A stretch of 64,000 bases of DNA from CAZFHA01 sp964518595 (GCA_964518595.1 CAZFHA010000002.1:124001-188000); one strand, 5' to 3'. Numbered from the stretch's first letter, positions 26,422-35,279 are shown. Notes: generated by a model from the sequence alone, not told the origin. Translations and numbers: made by a program.

Positions 26422-28287
26422 TTATTCGGAAGGAATGTCCGGGGCTAGAAAGGTATCCTTATCCCAAAGCCCAGCTTGCGTAAAACCATCTACATAGGTC
26501 ATAGTACCCTCACCTTGGCGCATATCGGCTTGGAATTGACCGGAATAGGTAGCTAAAAGAGCGTTGTTCTCGTGATATGTATGCTCTCCCCAGCCTTGTT
26601 TCTGATCATTAACCCAATCACCTTGATAAAAAGATCCGTCACTATAGTCTAGTCGACCTTGACCATTTCGCTTCCCTTCCTGCCAGTTGCCTGTGTAGGT
26701 CCAACCTTCAGCACTGGAAAAGGTGCCTTGGCCTTGAGGAAGATCATTATGCCACATTCCGTCATAGGTTGAGCTATCGGCGTAAAGATAAAAACCCTTA
26801 CCGTCTTTAAGACCCAATATCCAATTACCCTCATAATATGAGCCATCTCCATAGGTATAGCGCCCGAAGCCTTGACGTTGACCTTTCTGCCATTTGCCAC
26901 TATAGGACCAACCCTCTTGGCTGGTAAATACACCATCCCCCTCAGGGTAATCTGCGAACCATTGACCGGAGTAATGGGAATCATTCTGATAACTACACTC
27001 TCCCTGTCCCTCTTTCAAACCCTTAACATAATTACCGGTATAGGTGTAAGTAGAGGAAGAAAATGTTCCTTGTCCCTCAGGCTGATTATTTGCCCATTGT
27101 CCACTATAGGTAGAGCCGTCAGCATAACGAATTTTCCCTTCACCTTGACGAAATCCCCGATCGAAATTCCCTTGATAGCTCCAACCGACTCTGCTAACAT
27201 AATGACCTTCGCCTTGGAAGAGATCATTCTTCCAATTACCTTCATAGCTGGAACCATCAGGGAAAAGGCAACGGCCAAAACCATTCTTCTTTCCATCTTT
27301 CCATTGACCATTATAAGTCCAGCCAGTAGAATCCTGCCAATCTCCATTAAAACCAACCAGATCCTGATGCCAGTCACCTGAAAAGCTAAAGCTGGTATCT
27401 TGATAATTTCCATAGCCCGCCCTAAGACCATAAAAAAAACGACCTTGATAAGAAAACGCTAGCTGACTATTGGTGTATACGCCTGAGCCGTTAGGCTTGT
27501 TCTTATCCCAGTCACCCTCATAGGTCGACCCATCAGCATAAATACAGTAACCCTTGCCGCTCTGATTGCCTTGACTAAAGTTACCAGCGTAGTACCACCC
27601 TTCGGAAGACCAGTACTTGCCTTCGCCTTGCCAAAGTCCATTGTTCCACAGACCCTCGTAAATACTACCATCTTTATAGGTGAATGTGCCTCTACCTTGA
27701 ATCTTATCACTGTCCCACTGTCCACTATAAGAACTGCCATCGCTATAGAGGCGGATACCCTCACCGTCCTTCAGACCGGATTTCCATTCGCCTTCATAGC
27801 TGGAGCCATCATGATAGGTTAACTTTCCAAAGCCCTCAAGCTGATCAGCCTTCCATTGTCCGGTATAACTCCAACCTTCCGGGCTACTATAGGTGCCGTG
27901 CCCCTCTCTCTTCCCGCTTAGCCATTGCCCCTCGTAGAGACCTCCATCGTTATAGGTAAGCTTGCCTTGGCCAGAATACAGTCCCCTTACAATTTCACCT
28001 TGGTAAATCGAGCCGTCACCCATAACTAGTTGATCATAATATCCATTGAGTGAAGGGTCAAAAGCACCTTCCACGTTAAAAGACAAAAGTTTTCCTGAGG
28101 CAGCGGCTCCTCCAAGGGTAATGGTAAGAACCAAAAGAGCCAGGGCTGAGGCAAACTGAGCTCGCTGCAGAAACATATTAAGCTTCTCACTTCGAGCGGT
28201 TTTCTTGCTATTTACTATAAGGAGCCCAAAAAAGAGCAATAATGTTAGCAATAAAAAGATAGCTAAAAACCATGCCAATATTGTCAT
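26422..28287 (-). CDS. Membrane-anchored MORN-repeat protein (about 23 repeats)
   Basis: The 621-residue product begins with two TM helices (about 4-26 and 43-66). A short linker leads into an almost uninterrupted run of about 23 MORN units of 22-24 residues from about residue 85 to the end. The units follow the pattern DGSxYxGxWxxGxxxGxGxxxY, with several units starting GWxYxG instead. MORN repeats form extended beta-sheets that bind lipids or proteins. Topology is probably both termini on one side, but which side is unclear. No enzyme domain is present. The ATG at 28287 follows AAAGGAG. Its partner or ligand is unknown. Confidence 0.85.
   Translation of the reverse strand: MTILAWFLAIFLLLTLLLFFGLLIVNSKKTARSEKLNMFLQRAQFASALALLVLTITLGGAAASGKLLSFNVEGAFDPSLNGYYDQLVMGDGSIYQGEIVRGLYSGQGKLTYNDGGLYEGQWLSGKREGHGTYSSPEGWSYTGQWKADQLEGFGKLTYHDGSSYEGEWKSGLKDGEGIRLYSDGSSYSGQWDSDKIQGRGTFTYKDGSIYEGLWNNGLWQGEGKYWSSEGWYYAGNFSQGNQSGKGYCIYADGSTYEGDWDKNKPNGSGVYTNSQLAFSYQGRFFYGLRAGYGNYQDTSFSFSGDWHQDLVGFNGDWQDSTGWTYNGQWKDGKKNGFGRCLFPDGSSYEGNWKNDLFQGEGHYVSRVGWSYQGNFDRGFRQGEGKIRYADGSTYSGQWANNQPEGQGTFSSSTYTYTGNYVKGLKEGQGECSYQNDSHYSGQWFADYPEGDGVFTSQEGWSYSGKWQKGQRQGFGRYTYGDGSYYEGNWILGLKDGKGFYLYADSSTYDGMWHNDLPQGQGTFSSAEGWTYTGNWQEGKRNGQGRLDYSDGSFYQGDWVNDQKQGWGEHTYHENNALLATYSGQFQADMRQGEGTMTYVDGFTQAGLWDKDTFLAPDIPSE
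26450..28035 (-). repeat. Degenerate ~69-bp tandem repeats (MORN coding)
   Basis: The coding sequence is built of about 23 diverged tandem units of roughly 66-72 bp, one MORN motif each. Similar segments recur (for example TACGACGGATCC-like DGS codons), but few long exact copies remain, which points to old expansion. Confidence 0.75.
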
Positions 28288-28489
28288 ATGAACTCCTTTC
28301 CAATATTTCTTGATGATTATTTCTTAAAAAAGATAGAAGGACTAATATATATTACTATTGATACATGGACTTTGTAAATTGGCTTTTGAAAATTTGTTGA
28401 AAGTAATTTATTTAATCATGGCGTGAGAAAAAATATTTTGCGTTTTATTTATAGTTACAAGCATTAAGACTTATACTGAAATAGATCGT

Positions 28490-28523
28490 AGGATTTTCAA
28501 GATAACAATTAACTGAAAATCCT
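28490..28523. repeat. 10-bp perfect inverted repeat beside IS remnant
   Basis: AGGATTTTCA (28490-28499) and TGAAAATCCT (28514-28523) are perfect inverted copies with a 14-nt loop. There is no T run on either side, so a terminator is unlikely. It begins four bases beyond the point where transposase similarity ends. Confidence 0.55.
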
Positions 28524-28526
28524 TCA

Positions 28527-28668
28527 ACTAACCATTTTTCTGCTAAAGAGATCAAGTATAGTAGCCAAATATAGAAAGCTTTTCGCTGTCTGAATATAGG
28601 TAATATCTGTCACCCAGCTTGTGATTCGGCTCTTTGGTATCAAATTGTCCCGCTAAAATGATTTGAGA
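28527..28668 (-). pseudogene. IS3-family transposase (OrfB, rve) remnant, frameshifted
   Basis: Reading the minus strand gives LAGQFDTKEPNHK and then, after a one-base shift, WVTDITYIQTAKSFLYLA followed by TILDLFSRKMVS. Together this matches the IS3-group OrfB consensus (NLLxRxFxAxxPNxKWVTDITYI...LYLAxILDLFSRKIV), including the first catalytic aspartate of the DDE triad. The rest of the DDE domain is absent. Weaker similarity may continue upstream to about 28765 (IIKPKYKS). The element is dead and truncated at both ends; no terminal repeats could be assigned. Confidence 0.75.
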
Positions 28669-28745
28669 TCACGGAAAAGAGCTCGAATATATAAAAATAT
28701 ACCACGCCTTTACTCTTGTTACTAGCCAAAAACTTAGTACTCTTG

Positions 28746-28779
28746 TACTTGGGTTTTATGATTACTAGGGTTTTATGAT
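28746..28779. repeat. 17-bp tandem duplication
   Basis: Two adjacent 17-bp copies (28746-28762 and 28763-28779) share TACT-GGGTTTTATGAT with a single mismatch. They lie just beyond the IS remnant and may be a slippage or transposition scar. Confidence 0.7.
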
Positions 28780-28821
28780 ACGGTGGGGTTGGAAATGCTT
28801 ATTCTCATATATTTTCTTCTT

Positions 28822-29058
28822 TTAGTAGATGACAATAGCAATTATAAGAGAAATGATTGTAAATGATATAGTATAGAATACAGAAACAATTAATCCTGGT
28901 AGGTACTGAAACCAACCAGGATTGTTAGTGTCATAAATATATTGAGGTAGGACAGAAAAAATGAAACAAAGTGGCAATAGCCATATATTTAAAGGCTTGA
29001 ACTTAACATAAAAAAAGATACCTGCAATTGTTAAAACGCAACTAATTATTGCAATCAT
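28822..29058 (-). CDS. Small hydrophobic membrane protein
   Basis: A 78-residue open frame beginning at an ATG. The product is mostly hydrophobic, with three likely TM helices at about 2-18, 25-41 and 50-78, and a polar loop with YDTNNPGWFQ. I do not recognise the family. No clear ribosome binding site precedes the ATG, and the surrounding DNA is AT-rich and contains IS debris, so it could be a remnant or a horizontally acquired small gene. It is divergent from argG. Confidence 0.4.
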   Translation of the reverse strand: MIAIISCVLTIAGIFFYVKFKPLNIWLLPLCFIFSVLPQYIYDTNNPGWFQYLPGLIVSVFYTISFTIISLIIAIVIY

Positions 29059-29187
29059 TATAATTATTGCCCAGTCTGAATGGTCTGTAATACAGGACTA
29101 TGCAACTAGCTAGATTTGACCCTACTTTTGGAAATTTTATTTCAAAGAACATTATAACAGCCACCTTAGTTTTCTGTTATAATTCTC

Positions 29188-29216
29188 TTGACGTCTCTAA
29201 CTCTGTTTGCTAAAAT
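29188..29216 (+). promoter_or_regulatory. Promoter of argGH
   Basis: TTGACG (29188-29193) and TAAAAT (29211-29216) are separated by exactly 17 nt, about 50 bp upstream of the argG ATG. Confidence 0.75.
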
Positions 29217-29236
29217 AAGCAAAGTTTATACACATA

Positions 29237-29254
29237 ATTGCATAAATATTCACG
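29237..29254 (+). promoter_or_regulatory. Candidate ArgR operator (ARG box)
   Basis: TGCAT-AAAT-ATTCA (29239-29252) matches the ARG box core TGAATWWWWATTCA with one mismatch. It lies between the -10 hexamer and the argG ribosome site, where ArgR bound to arginine would block transcription. No argR gene is in the window. Confidence 0.55.
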
Positions 29255-29265
29255 GAGGAATACAA

Positions 29266-30480
29266 ATGGCAAAGGAAAAAATCTTATTAGCTTATTCTGG
29301 TGGTTTAGACACATCTGTTATCATTCCCTGGCTGCTGGAGAATTATGACTGTGAAGTTATTGCTATGGCAGGCGAAATTGGTATTGGAATTGATGGCGAT
29401 TTTCTTAAGGAAAAAGCCTTGAAGTGCGGTGCTTCTGCTTGCTACATTGAGGATATATCAGAAGAATTTATTACTGATTTTATCTATCCTACTTTGAAAG
29501 CCGGTGCGATTTACGAAGGGAAATATCTTTTGGGAACCTCTTTTGCCCGTCCTGTAATCGCTAAAAGAATGGTGGAAATTGCTCGCCGAGAAGGTTGCAC
29601 AGCCATTGCCCACGGTAGCACAGGTAAGGGAAATGATCAAGTTCGCTTTGAGTTAAGTATTAAAGCCTTGGCTCCTGACTTGAAAATTATTGCGCCTTGG
29701 AGAATTTGGGATATTAAATCTCGTGATGAGGAAGTGGATTATGCTGTAGCTAGAAATATCCCTCTGCCTGTAACTAAAAAGGATAATTATTCCATGGATG
29801 AGAATCTTTGGCACTTGTCTCACGAAGGAATGGATTTGGAGAACCCTGCCAATGAGCCTAAATATGACCAGTTACTTAAACTAATGAAATCACCGGAGCA
29901 AGCCCCGGATAAAGCCAGCTACGTTGAGCTTACTTTTGAGCAAGGTATCCCTGTTTCTGTAGATGGTCAAAAACTCTCTCCGGTTGACATGCTGAAATAC
30001 CTCAACAAAGTTGCCGGTGAGAATGGTGTTGGCATTGTTGACATGGTAGAGAACCGTCTGGTTGGGATGAAATCAAGAGGTGTTTACGAGACTCCCGGTG
30101 GAACCGTACTCTATGCCGCTCATAGAGAACTGGAACTGCTTACCTTAGATCGTGATACTTTACACTACAAAGATCTTGTCTCTCAGCGTTTTGCCGAGCT
30201 AGTCTATTTTGGACAGTGGTTCCATCCTTTACGGGAAGCACTCAGTGCTTTTGTAGATGAAACACAGAAGACCGTAACCGGAACCGTCCGTCTCAAGCTT
30301 TACAAAGGTAACTTAATGCCTGCCGGTAGCACTTCTCCCTACTCACTCTATGATGAAGAGATTGTTACCTTTGCTGAAGACCATGTTTACGACCAAAAGG
30401 ATGCAACTGGTTTCATCAATTGCTTTGGCTTACCGGTAAAAGTGGTCGCACAAATGAAACAAAAGAACGGGCTACTTTAA
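29266..30480 (+). CDS. argG: Argininosuccinate synthase
   Basis: ArgG condenses citrulline and aspartate with ATP to argininosuccinate. The 404-residue protein begins with the PP-loop LLAYSGGLDTSVI and has HGSTGKGNDQVRFE and other family blocks such as NYSMDENLWHLSHEG. Length is standard. ATG at 29266 is preceded by GGAGG at 7 nt; upstream in-frame codons would add residues without homology. It is followed by argH after 42 bp on the same strand and preceded by a strong promoter and candidate ArgR site, so the pair is probably arginine-repressed. Confidence 0.97.
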   Translation: MAKEKILLAYSGGLDTSVIIPWLLENYDCEVIAMAGEIGIGIDGDFLKEKALKCGASACYIEDISEEFITDFIYPTLKAGAIYEGKYLLGTSFARPVIAKRMVEIARREGCTAIAHGSTGKGNDQVRFELSIKALAPDLKIIAPWRIWDIKSRDEEVDYAVARNIPLPVTKKDNYSMDENLWHLSHEGMDLENPANEPKYDQLLKLMKSPEQAPDKASYVELTFEQGIPVSVDGQKLSPVDMLKYLNKVAGENGVGIVDMVENRLVGMKSRGVYETPGGTVLYAAHRELELLTLDRDTLHYKDLVSQRFAELVYFGQWFHPLREALSAFVDETQKTVTGTVRLKLYKGNLMPAGSTSPYSLYDEEIVTFAEDHVYDQKDATGFINCFGLPVKVVAQMKQKNGLL

Positions 30481-30522
30481 TGTATCCGTTCCCCAAAAAT
30501 AATAAGGCTGAGGAGTTTAGCT

Positions 30523-31911
30523 GTGAGTAAAAAAATGTGGGACGGGCGCTTTGAAAAGGCCACCGATGCCAAGGCTAATGATTATAATACTTCCCTTCCC
30601 TTCGATTGTCGGATGTTCCGTCAAGACATTGCCGGGAGTATAGCCCATTGTCGGATGCTAAAAAATTGTGGAATTCTTACTCCCCAGGAGGCCGATGATA
30701 TTATTAAAGGTCTTTCAACAATTGAGGAAGATATTCTTAAGGGTGACTTGACTTTTGATTCAAGAGCTGAAGACATTCACATGTTTATAGAAGAAGAGTT
30801 AACGGCTAGGATTGGCGAGGCTGGAAAAAAGCTTCACACTGGGCGGAGTAGAAATGATCAGGTAGCCTTGGACTTACGGCTTTACCTACGTGATGTTGCT
30901 ACCGATATTCGTCAACTTACTTTGGAGCTTTATCAGGCTATCTTGGAACAGGCTGAAAGTAATATAGACACAGTTATGCCCGGTTATACCCATCTCCAGC
31001 GGGCTCAGCCGATTACTTTTGCTCACCATCTGCTGGCCTATCTGGCTATGTTAGAACGGGATATTTCGCGCTTGGAGGATTGGCGGCGGCGAATGAACTA
31101 TTCGCCTTTGGGCAGCGGTGCTTTAGCCGGAACCACCTATCCCTTAGATCGAAACGCTGTAGCTTCAGAATTGGGTTTTACGGGTATAACCGCAAACAGT
31201 TTGGATGGGGTTAGCGATCGTGACTTTGTAATTGAGTTGGCTTCGGTCCTCTCTATCCTGATGATGCATCTATCACGTTTTTCAGAAGAGATCATTCTCT
31301 GGGCCAGTCAAGAGTTTGCCTTTGTAGAGTTAGATGATGCCTTTTCTACCGGCTCCTCTATAATGCCTCAAAAGAAAAATCCAGACATTGCCGAGTTAAC
31401 CCGTGGGAAAGCTGGGCGCATGTATGGAGATTTATTGGCTCTTCTGGTTGTAATGAAGGGGTTGCCTCTTGCCTACAATAAGGATATGCAGGAGGATAAG
31501 GAAGCTATCTTCGATGCCGTTGATACAGTTCTATCCGCACTTCCACCTTTTATAGGTATGATTAGGACTATGAAGGTAGTAGAAGAGAAAATGGCTCAAG
31601 CAGCGGCTTCTGGTTTTACCAATGCAACAGATTTGGCTGATTATTTAGTCAGACAGGGTCTTCCCTTTCGTAGTGCTCATGAGGTGTCCGGTAAATTAGT
31701 ACGATATTGTATCAAGGCGGAAACTACTTTGCTGGATTTAACCCCAGAAGAGTTTACTAGTTTTTCACCCTTAATCAAAGAGGATGTCTATGAGGCTATT
31801 GCGCTGAATACTTGTATAGAGAAGCGCTTAACAGATGGTGCTCCGGCGCCGCTAAAAGTTAAGGCCGCACTCAAAGACGCCCGCTCCTTTCTTACTGCGA
31901 CGATGACCTAG
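30523..31911 (+). CDS. argH: Argininosuccinate lyase
   Basis: ArgH splits argininosuccinate into arginine and fumarate, the last step of arginine synthesis. The 462-residue protein has the fumarase/aspartase superfamily signature GSSIMPQKKNPD, the HTGRSRNDQVALD substrate loop, and PGYTHLQRAQP. The start is GTG at 30523 with GAGGAG seven bases upstream; MWDGRF follows as in other ArgH proteins. It is the second gene of the argGH operon. Confidence 0.97.
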   Translation: MSKKMWDGRFEKATDAKANDYNTSLPFDCRMFRQDIAGSIAHCRMLKNCGILTPQEADDIIKGLSTIEEDILKGDLTFDSRAEDIHMFIEEELTARIGEAGKKLHTGRSRNDQVALDLRLYLRDVATDIRQLTLELYQAILEQAESNIDTVMPGYTHLQRAQPITFAHHLLAYLAMLERDISRLEDWRRRMNYSPLGSGALAGTTYPLDRNAVASELGFTGITANSLDGVSDRDFVIELASVLSILMMHLSRFSEEIILWASQEFAFVELDDAFSTGSSIMPQKKNPDIAELTRGKAGRMYGDLLALLVVMKGLPLAYNKDMQEDKEAIFDAVDTVLSALPPFIGMIRTMKVVEEKMAQAAASGFTNATDLADYLVRQGLPFRSAHEVSGKLVRYCIKAETTLLDLTPEEFTSFSPLIKEDVYEAIALNTCIEKRLTDGAPAPLKVKAALKDARSFLTATMT

Positions 31912-31951
31912 TCCTTCCGCAACGAATTTGTCAGACCAAATCGAGTAAGAT

Positions 31952-31970
31952 TGCGCCCATGCTGGGCGCA
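31952..31970. terminator. GC-rich hairpin after argH
   Basis: TGCGCCC (31952-31958) pairs perfectly with GGGCGCA (31964-31970) around a 5-nt loop. No T run follows directly; it probably acts with the larger hairpin immediately downstream. Confidence 0.5.
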
Positions 31971-31976
31971 CAGCAA

Positions 31977-32015
31977 AGAGCCTGTCTTCCTCCCCAAAAG
32001 GAAAAGACAGGCTCT
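31977..32015. terminator. Terminator-like hairpin between convergent argH and TPR genes
   Basis: AGAGCCTGTCTT (31977-31988) pairs with AAGACAGGCTCT (32004-32015), a 12-bp perfect stem. T tracts are weak on both strands, but the location between convergent genes supports termination. Confidence 0.65.
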
Positions 32016-32039
32016 AAATTTAGGCTATAAAGTTAAAAG

Positions 32040-33881
32040 TTATTCCTCTTCACTACTCTCTAAACCATTAGTATCAGCCGCTTTCTGCATCCATTCAAAG
32101 GCTTCTTGCTCCAGACCCATAGAACGATATGCAGAAGCCTTACCTTGAATGGCTTCAAGATAACTCGCATCTAAGTTGAGGGCTTTATCATACCAAAGGA
32201 TGGCTTCTTCCGCCTCTGACTGAGCCAGATAGAAATTTCCTTTGCCTACTAGAGCTCCAATATGTAGGGGTTCAAGCTCTAGCGTTTTTTCAAAATACTC
32301 CAGTGCCTCATCAAAGCGGCTTTGGTAATAGTTAACCACACCAATGCTACAAAGTACATCCGGAAAATCTGGTGCAATTTGAATGGCCTCATGGAGCAAA
32401 CGCAGGCACTCCTCTTCATCACCGTTAACATGATAAACATAAGCTAACTCATTTAAGGCAATTGGATTACCTGGTTCTAATTCCAAGGCTCGTTTTAACC
32501 ACTTTCCAGCACTCTTCTCTCTGTTCTTACGAATCTCCATCATGCCTAATAAAATGTAAGCTCCGGCACATTCAGGATCCAAGGCTAAACAGCGTTTACA
32601 GTAGCGACGGCTTTCTTCCAAATAGCCACACATAAAATATACGTCGGCCAGGTCATGATAGAGCTCTGGGGAGTCAGGGAGAGTTCGACAAGCTGTAATT
32701 AAACAGCGCATCCCTTCATAAACCTGTCCAGACATAACCAAAGCCTTACTCTTCCCACGATAGGCATCCACTATGCTATTATCAAGAGTGATAGCTCGAC
32801 TGAACTGTTTGATGGAGCGAGTATAATCAGTATCATATAGGTAGGCGTATGCCAAAGTAACATATGCAATGGCTTGATCGGGGCCAAATTCAATGGCACG
32901 CTGACCATAATTCTTGGCTTCTTCATAATCACCTAATAAGAACATGAGATTAGAGAGTAAACAGTAGGTCTCGCAATCCTCGGTATACTTTTCAAGGGCA
33001 AGTTTAGCCATATGAACAGCTTGCTCGAAATTACCCTCACGTCGTAAAAAGCGAATTTCCCATTTGGCAAAGGCGGCGTTATCAGGGGAGCGTAGCCGCA
33101 GCATAGAAACCCATTCCATACCAATCCTGAAGTGCTCAGGGCAATCCAATAGATCTAGAACCAAGAGTTCATATTCTTCCGGTCGGCCTTGAATTTCTCC
33201 AGTGCTACAAAGCATTTCCCATTCTTCAGCCAAAAGGATAAGCTTGCCAATTTTGTTCTGGTAACGAAAGCGCTGAAAACGGACTTGGAAATTCATAACT
33301 GCCAAATAGTCTTTATTCTGTCCACGCTTGGCAGCTAATGCTAAATCTTGTTCAAAGCTATAATTGTCCGGTAAATAATTAACTGGTGAACCTAGAAAAA
33401 CAAAGACTCTAAGCATCCGCCCCCAGCGGCGAGCCAAATAGAGATCAAGAGAGCGAATTAATGACTTGCTCTTTCTGGCAGATTCGATGGCTTGGACCAA
33501 TTGATTTGTTCGAAGAATAATATTCTCGTATTGTGTTGATTGTGAGCTGCGTGACTGACCTAAGGCAAGAAAATCAACCAGAAGATTTACCAAAGAAAAG
33601 GTAAAAGGTGGACGTTTATGAAAAACAGATTGGCCGCCCAAGACTTCTTGTCCCGATTCTAAATAGGACAGTGCCAAATCGCTTAGACGGCTTTCGCCAT
33701 TTGGCGAAGTAGCTTTTCCTTCTTCATGCAATAAAATTCCTGCATATTTAGCCAGCAAAAAGAAGCCATAGTAAGCGTTTTTGGGTAACGCCTTGGAATA
33801 TAAGGGCAAGTCAGAATGCCTATGGATTAGGGCATCATAGTCAAAATCCCTCATAATTTCAAATTGTTCTTGTTCAGTCAT
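32040..33881 (-). CDS. Tetratricopeptide repeat protein
   Basis: The 613-residue protein has an N-terminal region (1-280) without a recognised domain, though helical. About nine consecutive TPR units follow from about residue 290 to 600. Typical units are YEEAKNYGQRAIEFGPDQAIAY-like and FDEALEYFEKTLELEPLHIG-like, with the Ala/Gly/Pro positions of the TPR consensus. No signal peptide or TM helix is seen, so it is probably cytoplasmic. TPRs mediate protein binding; no enzyme domain is present. AAAGGA lies before the ATG at 33881. Its partners are unknown and its neighbours do not point to a pathway. Confidence 0.8.
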   Translation of the reverse strand: MTEQEQFEIMRDFDYDALIHRHSDLPLYSKALPKNAYYGFFLLAKYAGILLHEEGKATSPNGESRLSDLALSYLESGQEVLGGQSVFHKRPPFTFSLVNLLVDFLALGQSRSSQSTQYENIILRTNQLVQAIESARKSKSLIRSLDLYLARRWGRMLRVFVFLGSPVNYLPDNYSFEQDLALAAKRGQNKDYLAVMNFQVRFQRFRYQNKIGKLILLAEEWEMLCSTGEIQGRPEEYELLVLDLLDCPEHFRIGMEWVSMLRLRSPDNAAFAKWEIRFLRREGNFEQAVHMAKLALEKYTEDCETYCLLSNLMFLLGDYEEAKNYGQRAIEFGPDQAIAYVTLAYAYLYDTDYTRSIKQFSRAITLDNSIVDAYRGKSKALVMSGQVYEGMRCLITACRTLPDSPELYHDLADVYFMCGYLEESRRYCKRCLALDPECAGAYILLGMMEIRKNREKSAGKWLKRALELEPGNPIALNELAYVYHVNGDEEECLRLLHEAIQIAPDFPDVLCSIGVVNYYQSRFDEALEYFEKTLELEPLHIGALVGKGNFYLAQSEAEEAILWYDKALNLDASYLEAIQGKASAYRSMGLEQEAFEWMQKAADTNGLESSEEE

Positions 33882-33920
33882 ATGATCATGTCCTTTTCAT
33901 CTCAAGGGATATCTTTCGAT

Positions 33921-35279
33921 TTAGTTACGCATGCTGTGGATGGGAGCCGGAATACGTCCACCTCTATGAATAAAATCAGAGCAGGAAGAAGGATTTACAG
34001 ACATAATTGGAGCTGATCCTAATAATCCACCATATTCGACAAAATCCCCTACGCCCTTACCTGGTGTAGGAATAATCCTAACAGCCGTTGTTTTATTGTT
34101 GAAGGTTCCAATAGCCATTTCGTCAGCAATAATTCCGGAAATGATTTCTGCCGGTGTATCACCGGGGATCGCAATCATATCCAGACCCACTGAGCAGACG
34201 CAGGTCATGGCTTCTAGTTTTTCAAGGCTTAGGGCACCTTTCGTAGCCGCAGCAATCATACCTTCATCCTCGGAAACAGGGATAAAGGCACCGGAAAGTC
34301 CACCTACAAAAGAGGAAGCCATAGTTCCACCCTTTTTCACAGCATCATTTAACATAGCCAATGCAGCTGTTGTTCCCCAAGCTCCACAATCCTCAAGGCC
34401 AAATTCTTCCAGAATCCGAGCAATTGAGTCTCCAACCACCGGCGTGGGAGCTAAGGATAAGTCAATGATACCAAAGGGCGTATTCAGTCTGCTAGAAGCT
34501 TCCCGGGCAACTAACTCACCCACTCGAGTAATCTTAAAGGCCGCTTTTTTGATGGTTTCAGCGACAACACCCAAGTCTTCCCCTTTGACTGTTTCTAAGG
34601 CCGATTTAATGACCCCAGGTCCGGAAATGCCTACATTTATAACACATTCCGGCTCGCCTGGCCCCAAGAAGGCTCCGGCCATAAAGGGATTGTCTTCAGG
34701 AGCATTTGCAAAAACAACTAACTTGGCACAACCAATTGCGTCACGCTCCTTCGTCAATTCAGCTGTTGCCTTGATGATCCGCCCCATATCACGAACAGCA
34801 TCCATATTAATGCCTGAGCGACTGGTGGCTAGGTTTAGGGAGGAACAAACATGATCGGTAATTGCCATACTTTCGGGAATTGACTCGATGAGTTTTTTAT
34901 CACTATCGGTGTAACCCTTCTGAACTAAGGCAGAAAACCCACCAATAAAATTCACACCACAAGTCTTAGCGGCTCTTTCAAGAGCCTTTGCAAATATTGT
35001 GTAGTCCTTAGCACCTGAAGACGCGGCAACAATGGAAATAGGCGTAACGGAAATACGCTTGTTAATAATGGGAACTTGGTACATGCGACTGATATCCTCA
35101 CCAACTTCTACCAACTTTTCAGCCCGTTTGGTGATCTTATCATAAATTCTTTGTGCCGTTTCTTCTGGACTACTGGTAGAGCAGTCCATGAGATTAATAC
35201 CCATAGTAATCGTTCTAACATCTAAGTGCTGTTCCTGAAACATACGGATTGTTTCGAGAATCTCTAAATCATTAATCAT
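33921..35279 (-). CDS. UPF0210 (PFL-like fold) family protein
   Basis: The 452-residue product matches the UPF0210 family, often labelled 'PFL family' because the fold resembles pyruvate formate-lyase. It is not a glycyl radical enzyme and the function is unknown. Conserved stretches include ITMGINLMDC near the N-terminus, FIGGFSALVQKGYT, CSSLNLATSRSGINMDA, and the Gly-rich NNKTTAVRIIPTPGKG near the end. The length is standard. It lies directly after an ACT-domain gene, the same partner as in many Firmicutes genomes, which suggests amino-acid-linked control of this protein. Confidence 0.88.
   Translation of the reverse strand: MINDLEILETIRMFQEQHLDVRTITMGINLMDCSTSSPEETAQRIYDKITKRAEKLVEVGEDISRMYQVPIINKRISVTPISIVAASSGAKDYTIFAKALERAAKTCGVNFIGGFSALVQKGYTDSDKKLIESIPESMAITDHVCSSLNLATSRSGINMDAVRDMGRIIKATAELTKERDAIGCAKLVVFANAPEDNPFMAGAFLGPGEPECVINVGISGPGVIKSALETVKGEDLGVVAETIKKAAFKITRVGELVAREASSRLNTPFGIIDLSLAPTPVVGDSIARILEEFGLEDCGAWGTTAALAMLNDAVKKGGTMASSFVGGLSGAFIPVSEDEGMIAAATKGALSLEKLEAMTCVCSVGLDMIAIPGDTPAEIISGIIADEMAIGTFNNKTTAVRIIPTPGKGVGDFVEYGGLLGSAPIMSVNPSSCSDFIHRGGRIPAPIHSMRN

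Larger units (their letters stand above)
28288..28821. other. Gene-poor, AT-rich interval with IS remnant
   Basis: No intact gene is seen in this 534-bp interval. It contains a 10-bp inverted repeat (28490-28523), a frameshifted IS3-family transposase fragment (28527-28668) and a 17-bp tandem duplication (28746-28779). Base composition is clearly more AT-rich than in flanking genes. Confidence 0.7.

Noticed and set aside
26872..27381. Open frames on both strands inside the MORN gene
   Set aside because: Repetitive coding sequence creates long shadow frames; none shows a recognised motif or start signal.
26450..28035. Tandem ~69-bp periodicity resembling a repeat array or CRISPR
   Set aside because: The units are diverged and in frame, and encode MORN motifs; there are no identical repeats with unique spacers.
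34096..34854. Long open frame on the plus strand (252 codons) opposite the UPF0210 gene
   Set aside because: It lies wholly inside a well-conserved minus-strand gene, has no ribosome site or family motifs, and its composition is the mirror of the real gene.
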